Below the pieces are notes generated by a model that saw nothing but the letters and a program-made list of their open reading frames with translations, had not been told where the DNA came from and made no database searches. Shown here one piece after another: positions 1 to 9,895 of a stretch of DNA of 64,000 nucleotides. The stretch comes from Madurella fahalii. Lineage: Eukaryota > Ascomycota > Sordariomycetes > Sordariales. The stretch is taken from contig CM056875.1 in assembly GCA_029876055.1 (NCBI GenBank), positions 682,001 to 746,000 on the forward strand. Direction: 5' to 3'. The translations under genes and the position numbers were made by a program. Position 1 is the stretch's first letter. Every line of letters begins with the position of its first letter.

Positions 1-206
1 GAACCTGGCCGCAGTTGATGAGTTTATATGTGCCGGTCCAAAGACCGGGAAGCGTACTACCTCCCGGATAGGTGGAAAAATATACAGCTCCTTAGCTTCC
101 CTGCTACATGGTATACCCCTAGCATACCCGGTCCGTATAATTTACTTGATTCCTGTATATATCGAAATAAACTTTGCAAAGCTTTGCTAATAGCCCGCTA
201 AGAAAG

Positions 207-535
207 ACTAGTAGGGCCGCCCGGACCAGTGATCCTTAGACAGGGTACACAATTCGATACCTAGTTCTACACTTGTTGTACGCTCGAATTTGAGAGCTTT
301 CCCTGTGTGCGAAGCAACCTTCCTCTGATCAGAAAGGCTCTATCTGTACATGGTAGTTTGGCCTTGTCTGGGTTGTTGGAACCCGATTTGTTGAAGTATC
401 GCCTGACCTTGTCTGTCCTGTCCGTCCTGTTCGTCCGGTCACAGGCCGCCCTTGCCCTCCCCCTTTGTTTCGATAAGTATGCGGGTGTAGATGTGTGTTT
501 CTGTACCATTTCACCTGGTGAGTACGTAGGTCAAC
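207..535 (+). mobile_element. Degenerate LTR copy of a gypsy-like element
   Basis: This stretch aligns by eye with about 9560-9890: shared blocks include tagggccg, the segment around the 18-bp palindrome, the tgtctgtcctgtc-type pyrimidine repeats, and gtttctgtaccatt. The second copy lies just upstream of a gag-like remnant, so both are probably LTRs of one family. Similarity fades before 207 and after about 535, and no target duplication is visible, so this copy looks truncated. Short ORFs here are not genes. Confidence 0.6.
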
Positions 536-914
536 GGATCTGCTTTGACCACCGCGATCACTTTTACGAAAAACTCTTCATATACTGCAACTATGTGTCA
601 CCGCCTTTCATTCACAAACTTTATATCTACTAACTATTGACCGCAATCACACCCAACCAACTTATGTCTACATTGCACTGTAGAAAAATAAATAAAAAGA
701 TAAATGAAAGTAAATGAAAGCAATGAATGAGCATTCCCCAACAGGCTGCCTTACAACTACCCTCCTGCATTCACCCGCGAATTCCCACGAAACTATCAAT
801 CTCCGTCATTCCCTATGGATAACCTCTGTGTTGTCAGCGCATCCGCCAAGCCAATACAACGACACACGACTCTAGGAAGTCTCACCAGGCACAAGTCATA
901 GCTAATGCGCCAAC
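536..914. other. Intergenic, no gene seen
   Basis: AT-rich spacer with short A-rich repeats (aataaataaaaagataaatgaaagtaaatg-like around 690-725). It is the 3' flank of the minus-strand secreted-protein gene. No coding signal, RNA gene or complete repeat was recognised. Confidence 0.5.
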
Positions 915-1253
915 TCATGGACCGACGACTTGACGGGCAGTCTGATAGATATCGTCTAGTGAGTCGGATAAGACGGCAAACCCTTCACCGGCCCTGCCTA
1001 TCGCTATTTCAAGTCCCCTATCAGTAGGACCCGTAAAAATTTCGTTCCGGAGATTGTTGATGGCGTCGGCGACACCGCCATGCAGCCGTTGTAGGGCGAT
1101 TGCTGAGACATCCCGGATCCCATACCAGTTCTTGCTTTGCCTAGCCTCTAGAGTACTCGCTGCAGAAGCAGCGTCCACCCCATGGGCCGGCGCCGGCGCA
1201 GCAGCTGCAAGAGTCGCAATGGCAACGAAGAGAGTTGATACAGCGAGCTTCAT
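915..1253 (-). CDS. Small secreted hypothetical protein
   Basis: A single-exon 112-residue ORF. Residues 1 to about 23 form a clear signal peptide (MKLAVSTLF, then an Ala-rich hydrophobic core ending APAPA). The remainder has no cysteines, a basic stretch near LEARQSKNW and a later helix-like region. I recognise no family. The chosen ATG is the only one that yields the signal peptide, and a TATA-like box lies about 105 bp upstream on the same strand. Its neighbours are a decayed LTR and accessory DNA, so a secreted accessory protein is plausible. Function is unknown. It could also be a chance ORF, but the signal peptide and promoter argue against that. Confidence 0.55.
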   Translation of the reverse strand: MKLAVSTLFVAIATLAAAAPAPAHGVDAASAASTLEARQSKNWYGIRDVSAIALQRLHGGVADAINNLRNEIFTGPTDRGLEIAIGRAGEGFAVLSDSLDDIYQTARQVVGP

Positions 1254-1357
1254 GATTGCGTCTCAAATTGAGTGTTCGTAAGGAAGTGAAAAGAGTCCAA
1301 CGAATGGAGGTAACTGTGCTGATCTGTCCAACTGCTCGAGACGAGGCGAGGTATGAC

Positions 1358-1365
1358 CTTATATA
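1358..1365 (-). promoter_or_regulatory. TATA-like box for the 915-1253 gene
   Basis: On the minus strand this reads TATATAAG, about 105 bp upstream of the ATG at 1253. TATA boxes at about 125-130 bp also precede three other genes in this window (21687, 28101, 30648). Confidence 0.45.
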
Positions 1366-2786
1366 CATAAAGACTCGGGTGGTTCGACACTCTTGCCGTG
1401 CTCCCTTTCCGCTCGTTATGCCTTCGCCCTCGCTTCTGCTCCGACCATCACAACCTGACCCTTGATGCATCCAGCACAAGTCCCCCCCGCCCCGCAAATT
1501 CGAATTGATTCCCAGACTTGAAGGCACTAATCTTAGTGTCATCACCTGCTTCTTCTGTCCCGTCTAATGACTGTCGACCTAAGGACCGGCGTTCGAGGCG
1601 ATCTTCCTATGCATGCCGGCCTGACTCAGCGCTTGGAGGGGAAAGGTCATCGTGCCTCGCGAAGCGCGTGGGAACTTTGTTTGTTGCGTGCCGGCTCTTG
1701 GAACAACGGAACAGAATCGATAGTTGTAACACAAGCGCCGTGCAGCGTTGCTCTCCTGCTATTGGAACAACGGGTCAAAATCAATAGTGGTATGTAACAC
1801 AAGCGCGGCGCAAGCGTTGCGTCTCGGCCCTTTCTCCCCATTGGCCCAGCACGAGAACTCGTATAAGATGTTAGAAAGCCTTGGGTAAGCGGCACCTTCA
1901 AGAGGAAATGATCTTCATTGAGATATATAGAGTATGTAACCTAGTTCAGCACCCCTGATAAGTGACAACCACGGACCTGAGGACCGGTGACACTGCAACG
2001 TAGGCTTGCGTATAGTTCCGCATTATTCTCTCCGCGAAGCATTGGACTGGGGCTAAAGGATCTCCAGACCGGAGAGGCGGTGAGCGGAATGTCTTCTGTC
2101 CGGTCGACCACGAATTGCTGCTGACAGGCTTCTTGGCCGCCATATGAACAGGCCTCAAAGGCGGGGTTCAGCTCGTAAGTCAATGCCGGCACCGCAAGGG
2201 TAGAGGTATGCTCTATCTGTTCTGCTCTCTGCATAGGTCTCGGCACGCCCATAACAGGGGGAGACAAGTTTCGATTTTATGTTCTCGCGGGGACCGGCGA
2301 CATGGAACTGAATCCGTAGGCACTGACATAGACTCCAAGTTGTGCAATAAGGTGAAAATAACAGGCCGTCCAGCTTTACCACCGCGCACTAAAATCTTTA
2401 CGATCAAGGTTTGCGCTGGACATGTGCTCACGAGGTCAATTCGCGAAAGAACCCGGTTGCCGGAGTTGTCCAAGGGACTAAGTAGGACCCTTGCATAAAG
2501 GCCTGCATGGCCACACATCCTTTCAATACCTGATGCAGCTGCCCGACGCAAGACGGAACAAATCATTCCTGCGAGCATTTGCGCCCCTGTCTTGATTACG
2601 AGTACTAATAGCCGAAGCCTGTCATTCATAAACTCTGTATAAAGCCGTTGATTCTCCATTGCACTCTTCTGACCACGACACTTTGATCTTTCATCAACTC
2701 AGCTGCCCCAGCCCTGGCCTTAAGCCTCCCAGAACTGTCGCGTACCTAATTATATCCCCGATCTTTAATCACCATCTTGTCGTGAT
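1366..2786. other. Intergenic with a direct duplication; no supported gene
   Basis: Several overlapping ORFs occur here, including a 148-codon ORF on the minus strand (2213-2659), but none shows a recognisable domain, signal peptide or splice structure. The stretch contains the 60-bp duplication listed separately. The last 60 bp are the promoter of the cysteine-rich peptide gene. Confidence 0.4.
1698..1825. repeat. Imperfect direct duplication, unit about 60 bp
   Basis: Two neighbouring copies, 1698-1755 and 1762-1825. Both start ttggaacaacgg, continue through a tcaatagt-like block, then share taacacaagcg and a cgttg...tctc end. The copies differ by several substitutions and small indels. 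They lie in non-coding DNA. Confidence 0.6.
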
Positions 2787-3089
2787 ATGCGTCTATCATT
2801 GGCCGCCCTTTTGCTCGCTGCATCGGCTGTGACGGCTGCGACGGCTGCGAGTCTCCCCAATGGGGGCAATACGCCATCGACTCTGGATCTGAACAAACGG
2901 CAGTGTCCTTGTGACTGTGTGAGTTTGTCCTTCCGTCACATTCCTTTCGCCTAGGTTTATCAAAAGATTCCTTGACTTCAGGCACTAACATAACATGTCG
3001 AGAATAACATGATATGCGGCGGCAATTGTTTCGGCAGCTGTTATACGGTTGCTTGCGTCGAGTGTCGGGTTTGCTGCCGACTTGGTTGA
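2787..3089 (+). CDS. Secreted cysteine-rich peptide precursor (two exons)
   Basis: Join 2787-2918 and 3003-3089, 72 residues. The intron (84 bp) starts GTGAGT, has a CTAAC branch site at about 2986 and ends TCGAG; it is phase 0. Residues 1 to about 21 are a signal peptide. A short linker ends in Lys37-Arg38, a Kex2-type cleavage site. The predicted mature peptide, residues 39-72, has ten cysteines in 34 residues (40, 42, 44, 49, 53, 57, 62, 65, 68, 69), starting QCPCDC. The splice is supported because only this acceptor keeps the frame open and extends the cysteine pattern. Candidate roles are effector, antimicrobial peptide or metal-binding peptide. I recognise no named family. Confidence 0.65.
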
Positions 3090-3355
3090 CATCTCTTGCA
3101 GCTATGGTTGGGCTAAGGATGTTTTTGAAGTTTGTGTGTATGGAACTTGGGTATACTAGTTGCCTAAATCTGAGTAGTGTATTACTCCATTACACCTTTG
3201 CCCTACAGTCCAGCATTAAATGGTAGCTTTACTTCCCCAAATAAAATTCCGTGATTCGCCTGTTGTAGTATTCATGCGCTCGAATATCGACTTGCCGATA
3301 AGCATCACGGTTGATCCTTTGTCACATCCACTACTACCTGCGATGTCTGTTCGCG

Positions 3356-5604
3356 ATGTCAGAAACCGCCGATCCCAACGTCGATAAGGTCGCTTACGTC
3401 TATGAGCAGATCCAGACTAGATACAACGAGAATGAAGCGCTAATCAGGTACATTACACGCGATGGGCGCACATGTGCTGGTTATAATTGTACTAATGCCA
3501 GTAACCATAGCGCGGCATTCCAGGGGAGAGACATCGTCCTCATTCAGAGTCATTTACAGTCAAAGGCGCCAACGATATCAGCTATCTGGACCTACATGCG
3601 AGACTGCGTGTCAAGGAGCGCTAATGTCGAGACCGAGTATACCAGAGGCGCATATTTTCTCCAGTGCTTGAAATGTCCTGAAGTAGATCCCATAAGTACG
3701 CTCGTCGAGACGGCCACCATGCTCACTTGTTCTAGCAAACTAGGAGCTATCTCTGGTTTCTTTCGTGATGTTAGCAAGGCGCTGAAAGACTTCGGAACAA
3801 GCAAAGCTGTTCAGCTGCTGAGGCCCCTCTGGGATCAGTCGATTTTCCTAGTTACATACGGCGCTGGAAAACGAGAATACAACGCTCTCTTGAGCCTGCG
3901 CGAGAACAGCTGGTTCATTGCCGATCGGCTGCTTATCTGCGAGAGCATGCACGGCAAGCTACCCTTGCTAGCTTTGCCTGTCGAAGATCTACCGGCGTTG
4001 GAAGATCTGAATCACCTCTTACGACTCGAAGATCGCATCCTCTCAAGGCTGGTGACCAGCCGAACACAGCCCAAAGGGCGGATATCGATGGATTGGCGAT
4101 ACACGGCCTTTCTTCAGGAAAGGAGCCCATTCATCAGAGCGTAAGCGTCTTCGTTCACTACAGGGAACCGGTAGCATCCACTGTGAGCACGTGTACTCCC
4201 CACAATTGTCCGTCGATATCAAATATGTCGCGGCCATCATTGTATTTCATAAACCCAGCCTCAAAGTTTATCTGCTGATTCCCAGTCTTGAAGTCTGATA
4301 CCCGATTCGCACCCTGACAAAATCGCCATTGCGCGCCAGATCGATCAAATGCGCGTTAGCGTCGCGACGGAGATAACCCTGACCTTCGTCTTGAACTTGC
4401 CTGCTGAGGATATTCACGGTCATCCTGTCCGTGTTCAGTTAACTCTAACCAATACCGGGCGCTCACACAACGTGTTCAAGACACAAGATTGCGCCACGGC
4501 TGACTTCCCACCTTATGAGCTCGTAACGCGTATAGCCGACTTGTGTGGTATCAAGGATCTGAAGCATTTCCCGCTTCTGTACACGGCGCTAAGCGATTCC
4601 AGCTTGCAAAGGATATTTTCCACCTTCACCCAGCAGGGCATCCGCCTCGAGGGGATCGTGTTTGGTATGTCCGGGCATATTAATTATCTTGCGTCTTTCA
4701 AACGTGAGCTAATTTGGAGCTACAGACACATCGGACAAGAGGTACCTTAGCCGCCGGGGTGATTCACTTCGCATACTCACCCCACTGTACGGCGAGTTAA
4801 AGACGGTGGGAGGTCATTTAGGGGTCCGCCTACGGCGCTGCGCTTCGAGTCTTCCTGGGGACCGAAAAGCGTCGATAGAGGCGGGAACGATCGACGCCTA
4901 CCGACGGTGGAATTCATACAAGCGGATGGCTCGGCTTCTGGAGATGTCCAGCTACGCTTGCCGTCCGCGATATACGGGTAGGAAGACGTTCAATACCTAG
5001 GCGAACACATGGTACGCCGAAACCCCCTTGTTGCGCTATAGCATTATTACAGCTGACGAACAAACGGTAGGTCTCCAAGATTCTGCGGGTTCACTTGGGT
5101 CCAGATTACGATCCCGAAAGGGACTGGACAAGCAGGTTCCGCGCCGATGCGGTCACAAACCGTTCAGCGGTTCGGTAACTTGTGCCGCTTTCACCATACA
5201 GGACCCAAAGATCCAGTGTACGATGATGGAGTTCCTGATCAAGTACGGACGCTCCGAAAGTACCGGTTGGGGGGAGACACTGCGAGCAAGCCATTCAGTC
5301 TACCATATCTATCTGGCTGTGAGCGTAGGTTGCAGCAACTCATCTTTCATGATCACTTCATCCCAGGTCGAAAAGGTCGGTGGCTGACTTCCCCCACTAG
5401 CCGGCACGGCTGCTAATCACATCCATCTTCTCTAGATGCGGCAGCTGAGGATGCCGGAAGGCGCGAGGCAGTCGCCGAAGGACGTCGTTATCCTCGCCAG
5501 GGTCAGCAATGTGTATGCCGCCGATCTTTTATCCGTCGACCTTTTCGTGATCCCGGTCGCTCTTCGATTCCAACGCTTTAACGTTCGAATCCAACTGGAT
5601 CCTT
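3356..5604 (+). pseudogene. Broken conserved gene of unknown function
   Basis: A 263-codon open stretch (3356-4144, starting MSETADPNVDK) looks like genuine coding sequence: even composition, helical segments and no low complexity. Protein-like sequence then continues in shifted frames: about 4190-4290, 4325-4750 (133 codons) and 4770-5015, then 5430-5604. One plausible intron (5377-5435, GT...CTCTAG with GCTAAT branch) would join 5028-5376 to the last piece. The breaks between 4144 and 4349 and near 4750 are best read as frameshifts, though unusual introns are possible. No domain is recognised. Its neighbour is a broken HET gene, so it may belong to the same accessory gene class. Confidence 0.5.
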
Positions 5605-5689
5605 AAGGCGGCCATCCAAAAACACCGACCGGGTACCTGCAAAAGCGTTGCAGGATTGACACCCCTTCTGCCAAGTGGGCCGTGCCAGC

Positions 5690-7460
5690 AAGCCTCCAAA
5701 CACAGGAAGCGGCCTTGCCACTCTAAGTGAGGAGAAGAGTCGGGAGAGATACATTTACAAGGCTCTGCATCCGCAAAGCATCCGGTTACTATACCTTATA
5801 CTTGGAAAGGGTGGCGACGAGCTGCAAGAGGTCGTCGTCCATGTCCCCTACAACTCGGATGCAAGGAATCGAGCGTTGTCGTACGTATGGGGTACAGACC
5901 AGCAAAGTTACGAGCTTGTCACACCAGACGGCGTCATTCCCATTACTCCCTCCCTTGATAGAGCATTGCGATGTTTACGAGACAGACAGAGCAGCTGTGG
6001 TCCGGGTGGACGCGATATGTATAAACCAGCAGGACAGCAAAGAGAAAGCACATCAAATCCGACTGCTGCCGAGAATATTTCCAGATGGCTGCCTCCACGT
6101 ACGCTTTTCTCGACGAATGCGGAGGGAGTGATGCTGCCATAAAAATGCTCCTGCAAGTACGCGCCAAAGCAGCAATAGATGAACAGTCTGATCCCCAGGC
6201 CGACGCCAGCCCGGAACGGAGTACGACAGCAGCAGTAGCACCGATTCGGAATACAGATCAGCAAGCCATCCTTCAACTACTGCAGAACCCGGGTCCCACC
6301 TAGACGACTGGCCAGCAGACCTGTCCATGGTCCCTCTGTCGTGGCGGGACCGACCCATACCGCCCTATCCGATCCGGTCTGGGCCTCAGTCCGCTTGCTT
6401 TTCGAGAGTGCATGGTTCCGCAGAGTATGGATTATCCAGGAGACGCTGGCATCTCCGAGCGTGCGCATCGTCTGCGGGAGTGGATAATCGACTGGACCGA
6501 CCTCCAGATGGCCATGGACGTGATTGATCGCGAGCTCTAGCTCGCCGTCGGCGATGACGCCGCCGCCGCCGCCGCCGCCGCGTCCCTCCGCTCGAGCTGG
6601 CTGCCCTTCCTTGCGCTCGCGGCGCAGCGCGAGTGGGAGGCGCGGCGCTACCGCTGGGCGCTGCTTGCGCTGCTTGAGAACTTCCGGCACGCCGAGTCAA
6701 CGCTCCACCGTGACCGCCTATTTGCGCTGCTGGGTTGGCGTCCGATGGCGACGAGGCCGCGTTCGAGCCCGACTACGACGCGCTCCTAGAGTCCGTCGTG
6801 CTCCGCTTCGCCCGCGCCTTCGTCCGTCAGGGGAGGGGGTTGCAACTGCCCTACCGCGCCGGGCTGGACGGCCGGTCGGACGATCGGTTCCCGTCGTGGA
6901 TCCCCGACTGGACCTTGCAGTGGCCCGGAGACCTCCACGAGCCCTACGAGAGCGGTAACACGTTTGCGGCTTCCGGGACTCTGCAGGAGAGGATCAGATG
7001 TCTTCATGACACGGATGAGTTGGTTGCCGACGGGTATAGCGTGGACGTCGCCAAGGCTCTCAGCACCTCATCTAACACGCGGGAGGAATGGCATCAGTAC
7101 TTCAGGGAGGTTGACGCCATGGCTGATTCTGCGGTCCTGAGGCTTACTCGGGAATCGCGCGAGGATCTGAAGTGGAAAGTGCCGATCGCATGTACGCCGT
7201 ACCCTAAGGTGGCGACCGCCGGAGGTCTTAACTTGCGGTTGTCATATACGGCTCTGCGTCGGCTGGTCGGTGCAGATCAGCAGGAAGGCAGCAGCTTGCT
7301 GGAGAAGGACAGCGCGAGTTATGCCGCCGTGCTACAGGACACGCTGTATGGATGGAAGTTTGTTGTGACGGCGAAAGGGAAGCCGATTAGGTCTATTCAT
7401 CTACGTGGTTGTAGGCATCGAGTTGGGCTATATCGCGAGAATCGTCATCGTTATCGTTGA
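5690..7460 (+). pseudogene. HET-domain (heterokaryon incompatibility) pseudogene
   Basis: The three hallmark blocks of a HET domain appear in order but in different frames: ALSYVWG (about 5875), VDAICINQQD (about 6008) and RRVWIIQETLASPS (about 6427), followed by a helical region (ENFRHAESTLHRDRLFALLG, about 6680). A 241-codon reading frame then covers 6735-7460. Frame changes occur near 5980, 6475 and 6735, and there is an in-frame TAG near 6538. HET proteins trigger cell death on self/non-self recognition in fungi; this copy cannot encode one. A GC-rich Ala-coding run lies at 6553-6585. Gene breakage could also reflect assembly error, but several independent shifts argue for decay. Confidence 0.8.
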
Positions 7461-7554
7461 ACGAAAAGTTGTCGAACTTTGGACTCATCATCCAGTCACC
7501 AGCAAATTGATCCTCCTAATTCTGAATGGATAGGAATAGACATGCTGGGATGTC

Positions 7555-8413
7555 TTATGACGTTAGTTGTAATAACCTAACCACAGCCTCATGTCCGTTG
7601 CTAGCAGCTAGTGATAGTGGTGTCCAGCCCTCCGTATCCTTCGACTCGATATCGGCACCTTTATCGAGTAATAGCTTAACCACGACCTCATATCCCTTGC
7701 TAGCAGCCCATAATAGTGGTGTCCAGCCATCCCTATCCTTCGACTCGACATCGGCACCTTTATCGAGTAGTAGCTTAACCACGACCTCATGCCCATTGCT
7801 CGCAGCCAGTGATAGTGGTGTCCGGCTCTTCGTATCCTTCGACTCGATATCGGCACCTCTATCGAGCAGTAGCCTAACTACAGCCTCATGCCCCTTGCTA
7901 GCAGCCCATAATAGTGATGTCCAGCCATCCGTATCCTTTGACTCGATATCGGCACCTTTATCGAGTAGTAGCCTAACTACGGCCTCATGCCCGGTCCTAG
8001 CAGCACATATTAGAGGTGTCCAGCTCTTCGTATCCTTCGACTCGATATCGGCACCTCTATCGAGTAGTAGCTTAACCACGGCCTCGTAGCCCTCTCCTGC
8101 TGTCTGGACTAGTAATAACCTAATCTCGTGGTCCCTCGGATTCACCATCAAGCTTCGTGTCGATAACTGAAGCAGAAGACGCTGCATTGCCATATTACTC
8201 TTTGAAACGAAGAGGATGTGGCGGGGCCAATATGGCTTTGCATACGAGAGAAAGTGGAACTGATCCACAGAAGGCGAAGTGAAGCGCCCGCCTACATCCG
8301 CGAGAACTTTTCCGATATTAGAATCTGGCAGTCTCCTGGATTCCAGAAGCTTTAGTGCGAGGCGTCGGACGTTGCTCGGGGCATTTATTGAATGGATGAT
8401 CTTGTGAGGTGCA
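7555..8413 (-). pseudogene. Ankyrin-repeat C-terminus of an NLR-like gene, 5' truncated
   Basis: The open frame runs without a start codon from the LTR border at 8413 to a stop at 7555. First comes a linker (about 50 residues, with LALKLLESRRL and FLSYAKPYW) like the segment that precedes ankyrin arrays in fungal NACHT-ankyrin proteins. Five complete 33-residue ankyrin repeats plus a partial one follow, each with the motif LLLDKGADIESKD. The repeats are nearly identical at DNA level with 99-bp spacing. The NACHT part is missing because the LTR at 8414 cuts the gene. Such proteins are proposed fungal immune or incompatibility receptors; that role is inference here. Confidence 0.75.
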
Positions 8414-8671
8414 TGTCAAAAGGATCAGGTGCTAGTCTAAAGGATCAGGATCACAGGATCTAGTGCAGGAGTCAAACCCATGTACTCTATTGAGCTAAAG
8501 AAGACTGGCAGCTAACTGCGCCACTGTACGGACGTCATCCTGTACGTGTATCTCGTCTATAACAGGAGCAAACTCTCCAGCAAAGATAGACGGAAGGAGG
8601 ACAATCAAGACAAGACACATAAAACCCTAAACTGTCATTTCCTAAGATTCAGAGGTGCCGTGTTTGCGACA
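8414..8671 (+). mobile_element. Solo LTR, family A (copy 1)
   Basis: Starts TGTCAAAAGG and ends TTTGCGACA, matching the copy at 11126-11420 along its length apart from a roughly 37-bp gap. Flanking 5-mers differ (gtgca on the left, taaac on the right), so there is no target duplication. It joins the truncated ankyrin gene on the left to retroelement sequence on the right. An antisense tRNA-like segment lies at 8468-8523. Confidence 0.75.
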
Positions 8672-9448
8672 TAAACACCTTAACGATAATAGGTTCGAGA
8701 TCCTATAGTTGAGTACGCAGTTTACCATCATATATCAAGAAGAACGTTATATTAGCTTCGTATATTCCGTTATTACTAGCACGGATATCGCCATCGATTT
8801 CGTCGAAGCCGCCTACAGCTATACTAGATACGTTACTCCGGCTCTATATACCGCCGAATTCAACCCCGTTATAAATCCTACAGAGGAGTAGATATAGTCT
8901 AGGTAAACCGAGATATCACCGATATAATCAAGTTAACGGGACCCAAGGTCACTGCTATAATTACCAGGCTTCAAGATAGAACTAATAACCTAAGCGTTAT
9001 TCTAGACCGCTCAGCTATTATAAAAGTAGTTGAAGTAGCTTAGAAGAAGGGTAATAACAACTCGTTCGTAAACTATCCCTTCAATCTCGTTAAAGATACC
9101 GTTAGGCATTACCTTCCGGACGCCATAAAGGGCACTATTCCTCCGGCTAGGTTCAATTAGTATACCTTCCTATTTCTAAAGGAACTTGAGAAACGCAAAT
9201 TATATAAGATCAAACTCGATAAACTAGTTGATATATCTTACCCTGAAAATATAGGTATCAACGTCTACCTAACCAATCTCCTACTATAATATAACGAGGA
9301 TAATAGAGACGACATTTCTATCGACCAGAATATCATTATACTCTCCGAATTTTCTAAAGAACTTCCTTAGAACGAGGAGGAGAATATAAACAGTAAGGGT
9401 AACGAAATCAGCCTACAGCATTCCGAACCTATCGATGGAAGTGACTAG
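8672..9448 (+). mobile_element. Decayed retroelement internal sequence
   Basis: A 60-codon ORF (8709-8891) and a longer frame at about 8915-9440, broken by TAG/TAA codons, encode helix-rich protein-like sequence (for example HYLPDAIKGTIPPARFN). Most stops fit CAG/CAA changed to TAG/TAA, as expected from RIP. The sequence lies directly upstream of the gypsy-like LTR at about 9449, so it may be the 3' part of an element of that family. I cannot assign a domain. Confidence 0.45.
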
Positions 9449-9895
9449 TGAGTTGGGGAAAACAGTCCCTAGAGGGCAGGGTCCCTCTGATCAGAGGGAT
9501 ACAGTTGCTAGGATGGTGCCCAGGGGCTGGAACTTGCCGTGGGCCCATTTTTCTTTCGTACTATAAGTAGGGCCGTCCTGGCTATTGCTCCTTAGACAGG
9601 AGAATCAATTCAGTACCTTTCTTCACACTTATTGCAAGCTCAATTGACGAGCTCTCCCTGCGTGCAAAACGATCTCCCTCTGATCAGAGGGAGCTCTATC
9701 TGCATATGTTGTTTTGACCTTATTTAGGCTGCAGGGACCCGATTTATAGTGGTGTCACCTGGCCTGTCTTGTCTATCTTGTCTGTCGGGCATTTGGCCGT
9801 CTTTGCCCTCCCCCTTGTTTTTGGTGGGTATGTAGGTGTAGATGTATGTTTCTGTACCATTTTAAATGGGGGCTTTGTTGGGGAGGAGCAAAGCT
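9449..9895 (+). mobile_element. Gypsy-like LTR (copy 2)
   Basis: Homologous over about 9560-9880 to 207-535. It begins near tgagttgggg, contains two perfect copies of an 18-bp palindrome (9482-9499 and 9675-9692), a TATAAG-like box near 9561 and the pyrimidine-rich gtctgtc repeats. Exact ends are uncertain because no clean TG...CA pair or target duplication is visible. A gag-like remnant follows downstream. Confidence 0.55.

Noticed and set aside
2213..2659. 148-codon minus-strand ORF
   Set aside because: Parts look protein-like, but no domain or gene structure could be built around it.
7641..8060. Regular 99-bp repeats suggesting a CRISPR-like array
   Set aside because: They are near-identical ankyrin codon repeats in an open frame; no unique spacers, and the genome is eukaryotic.
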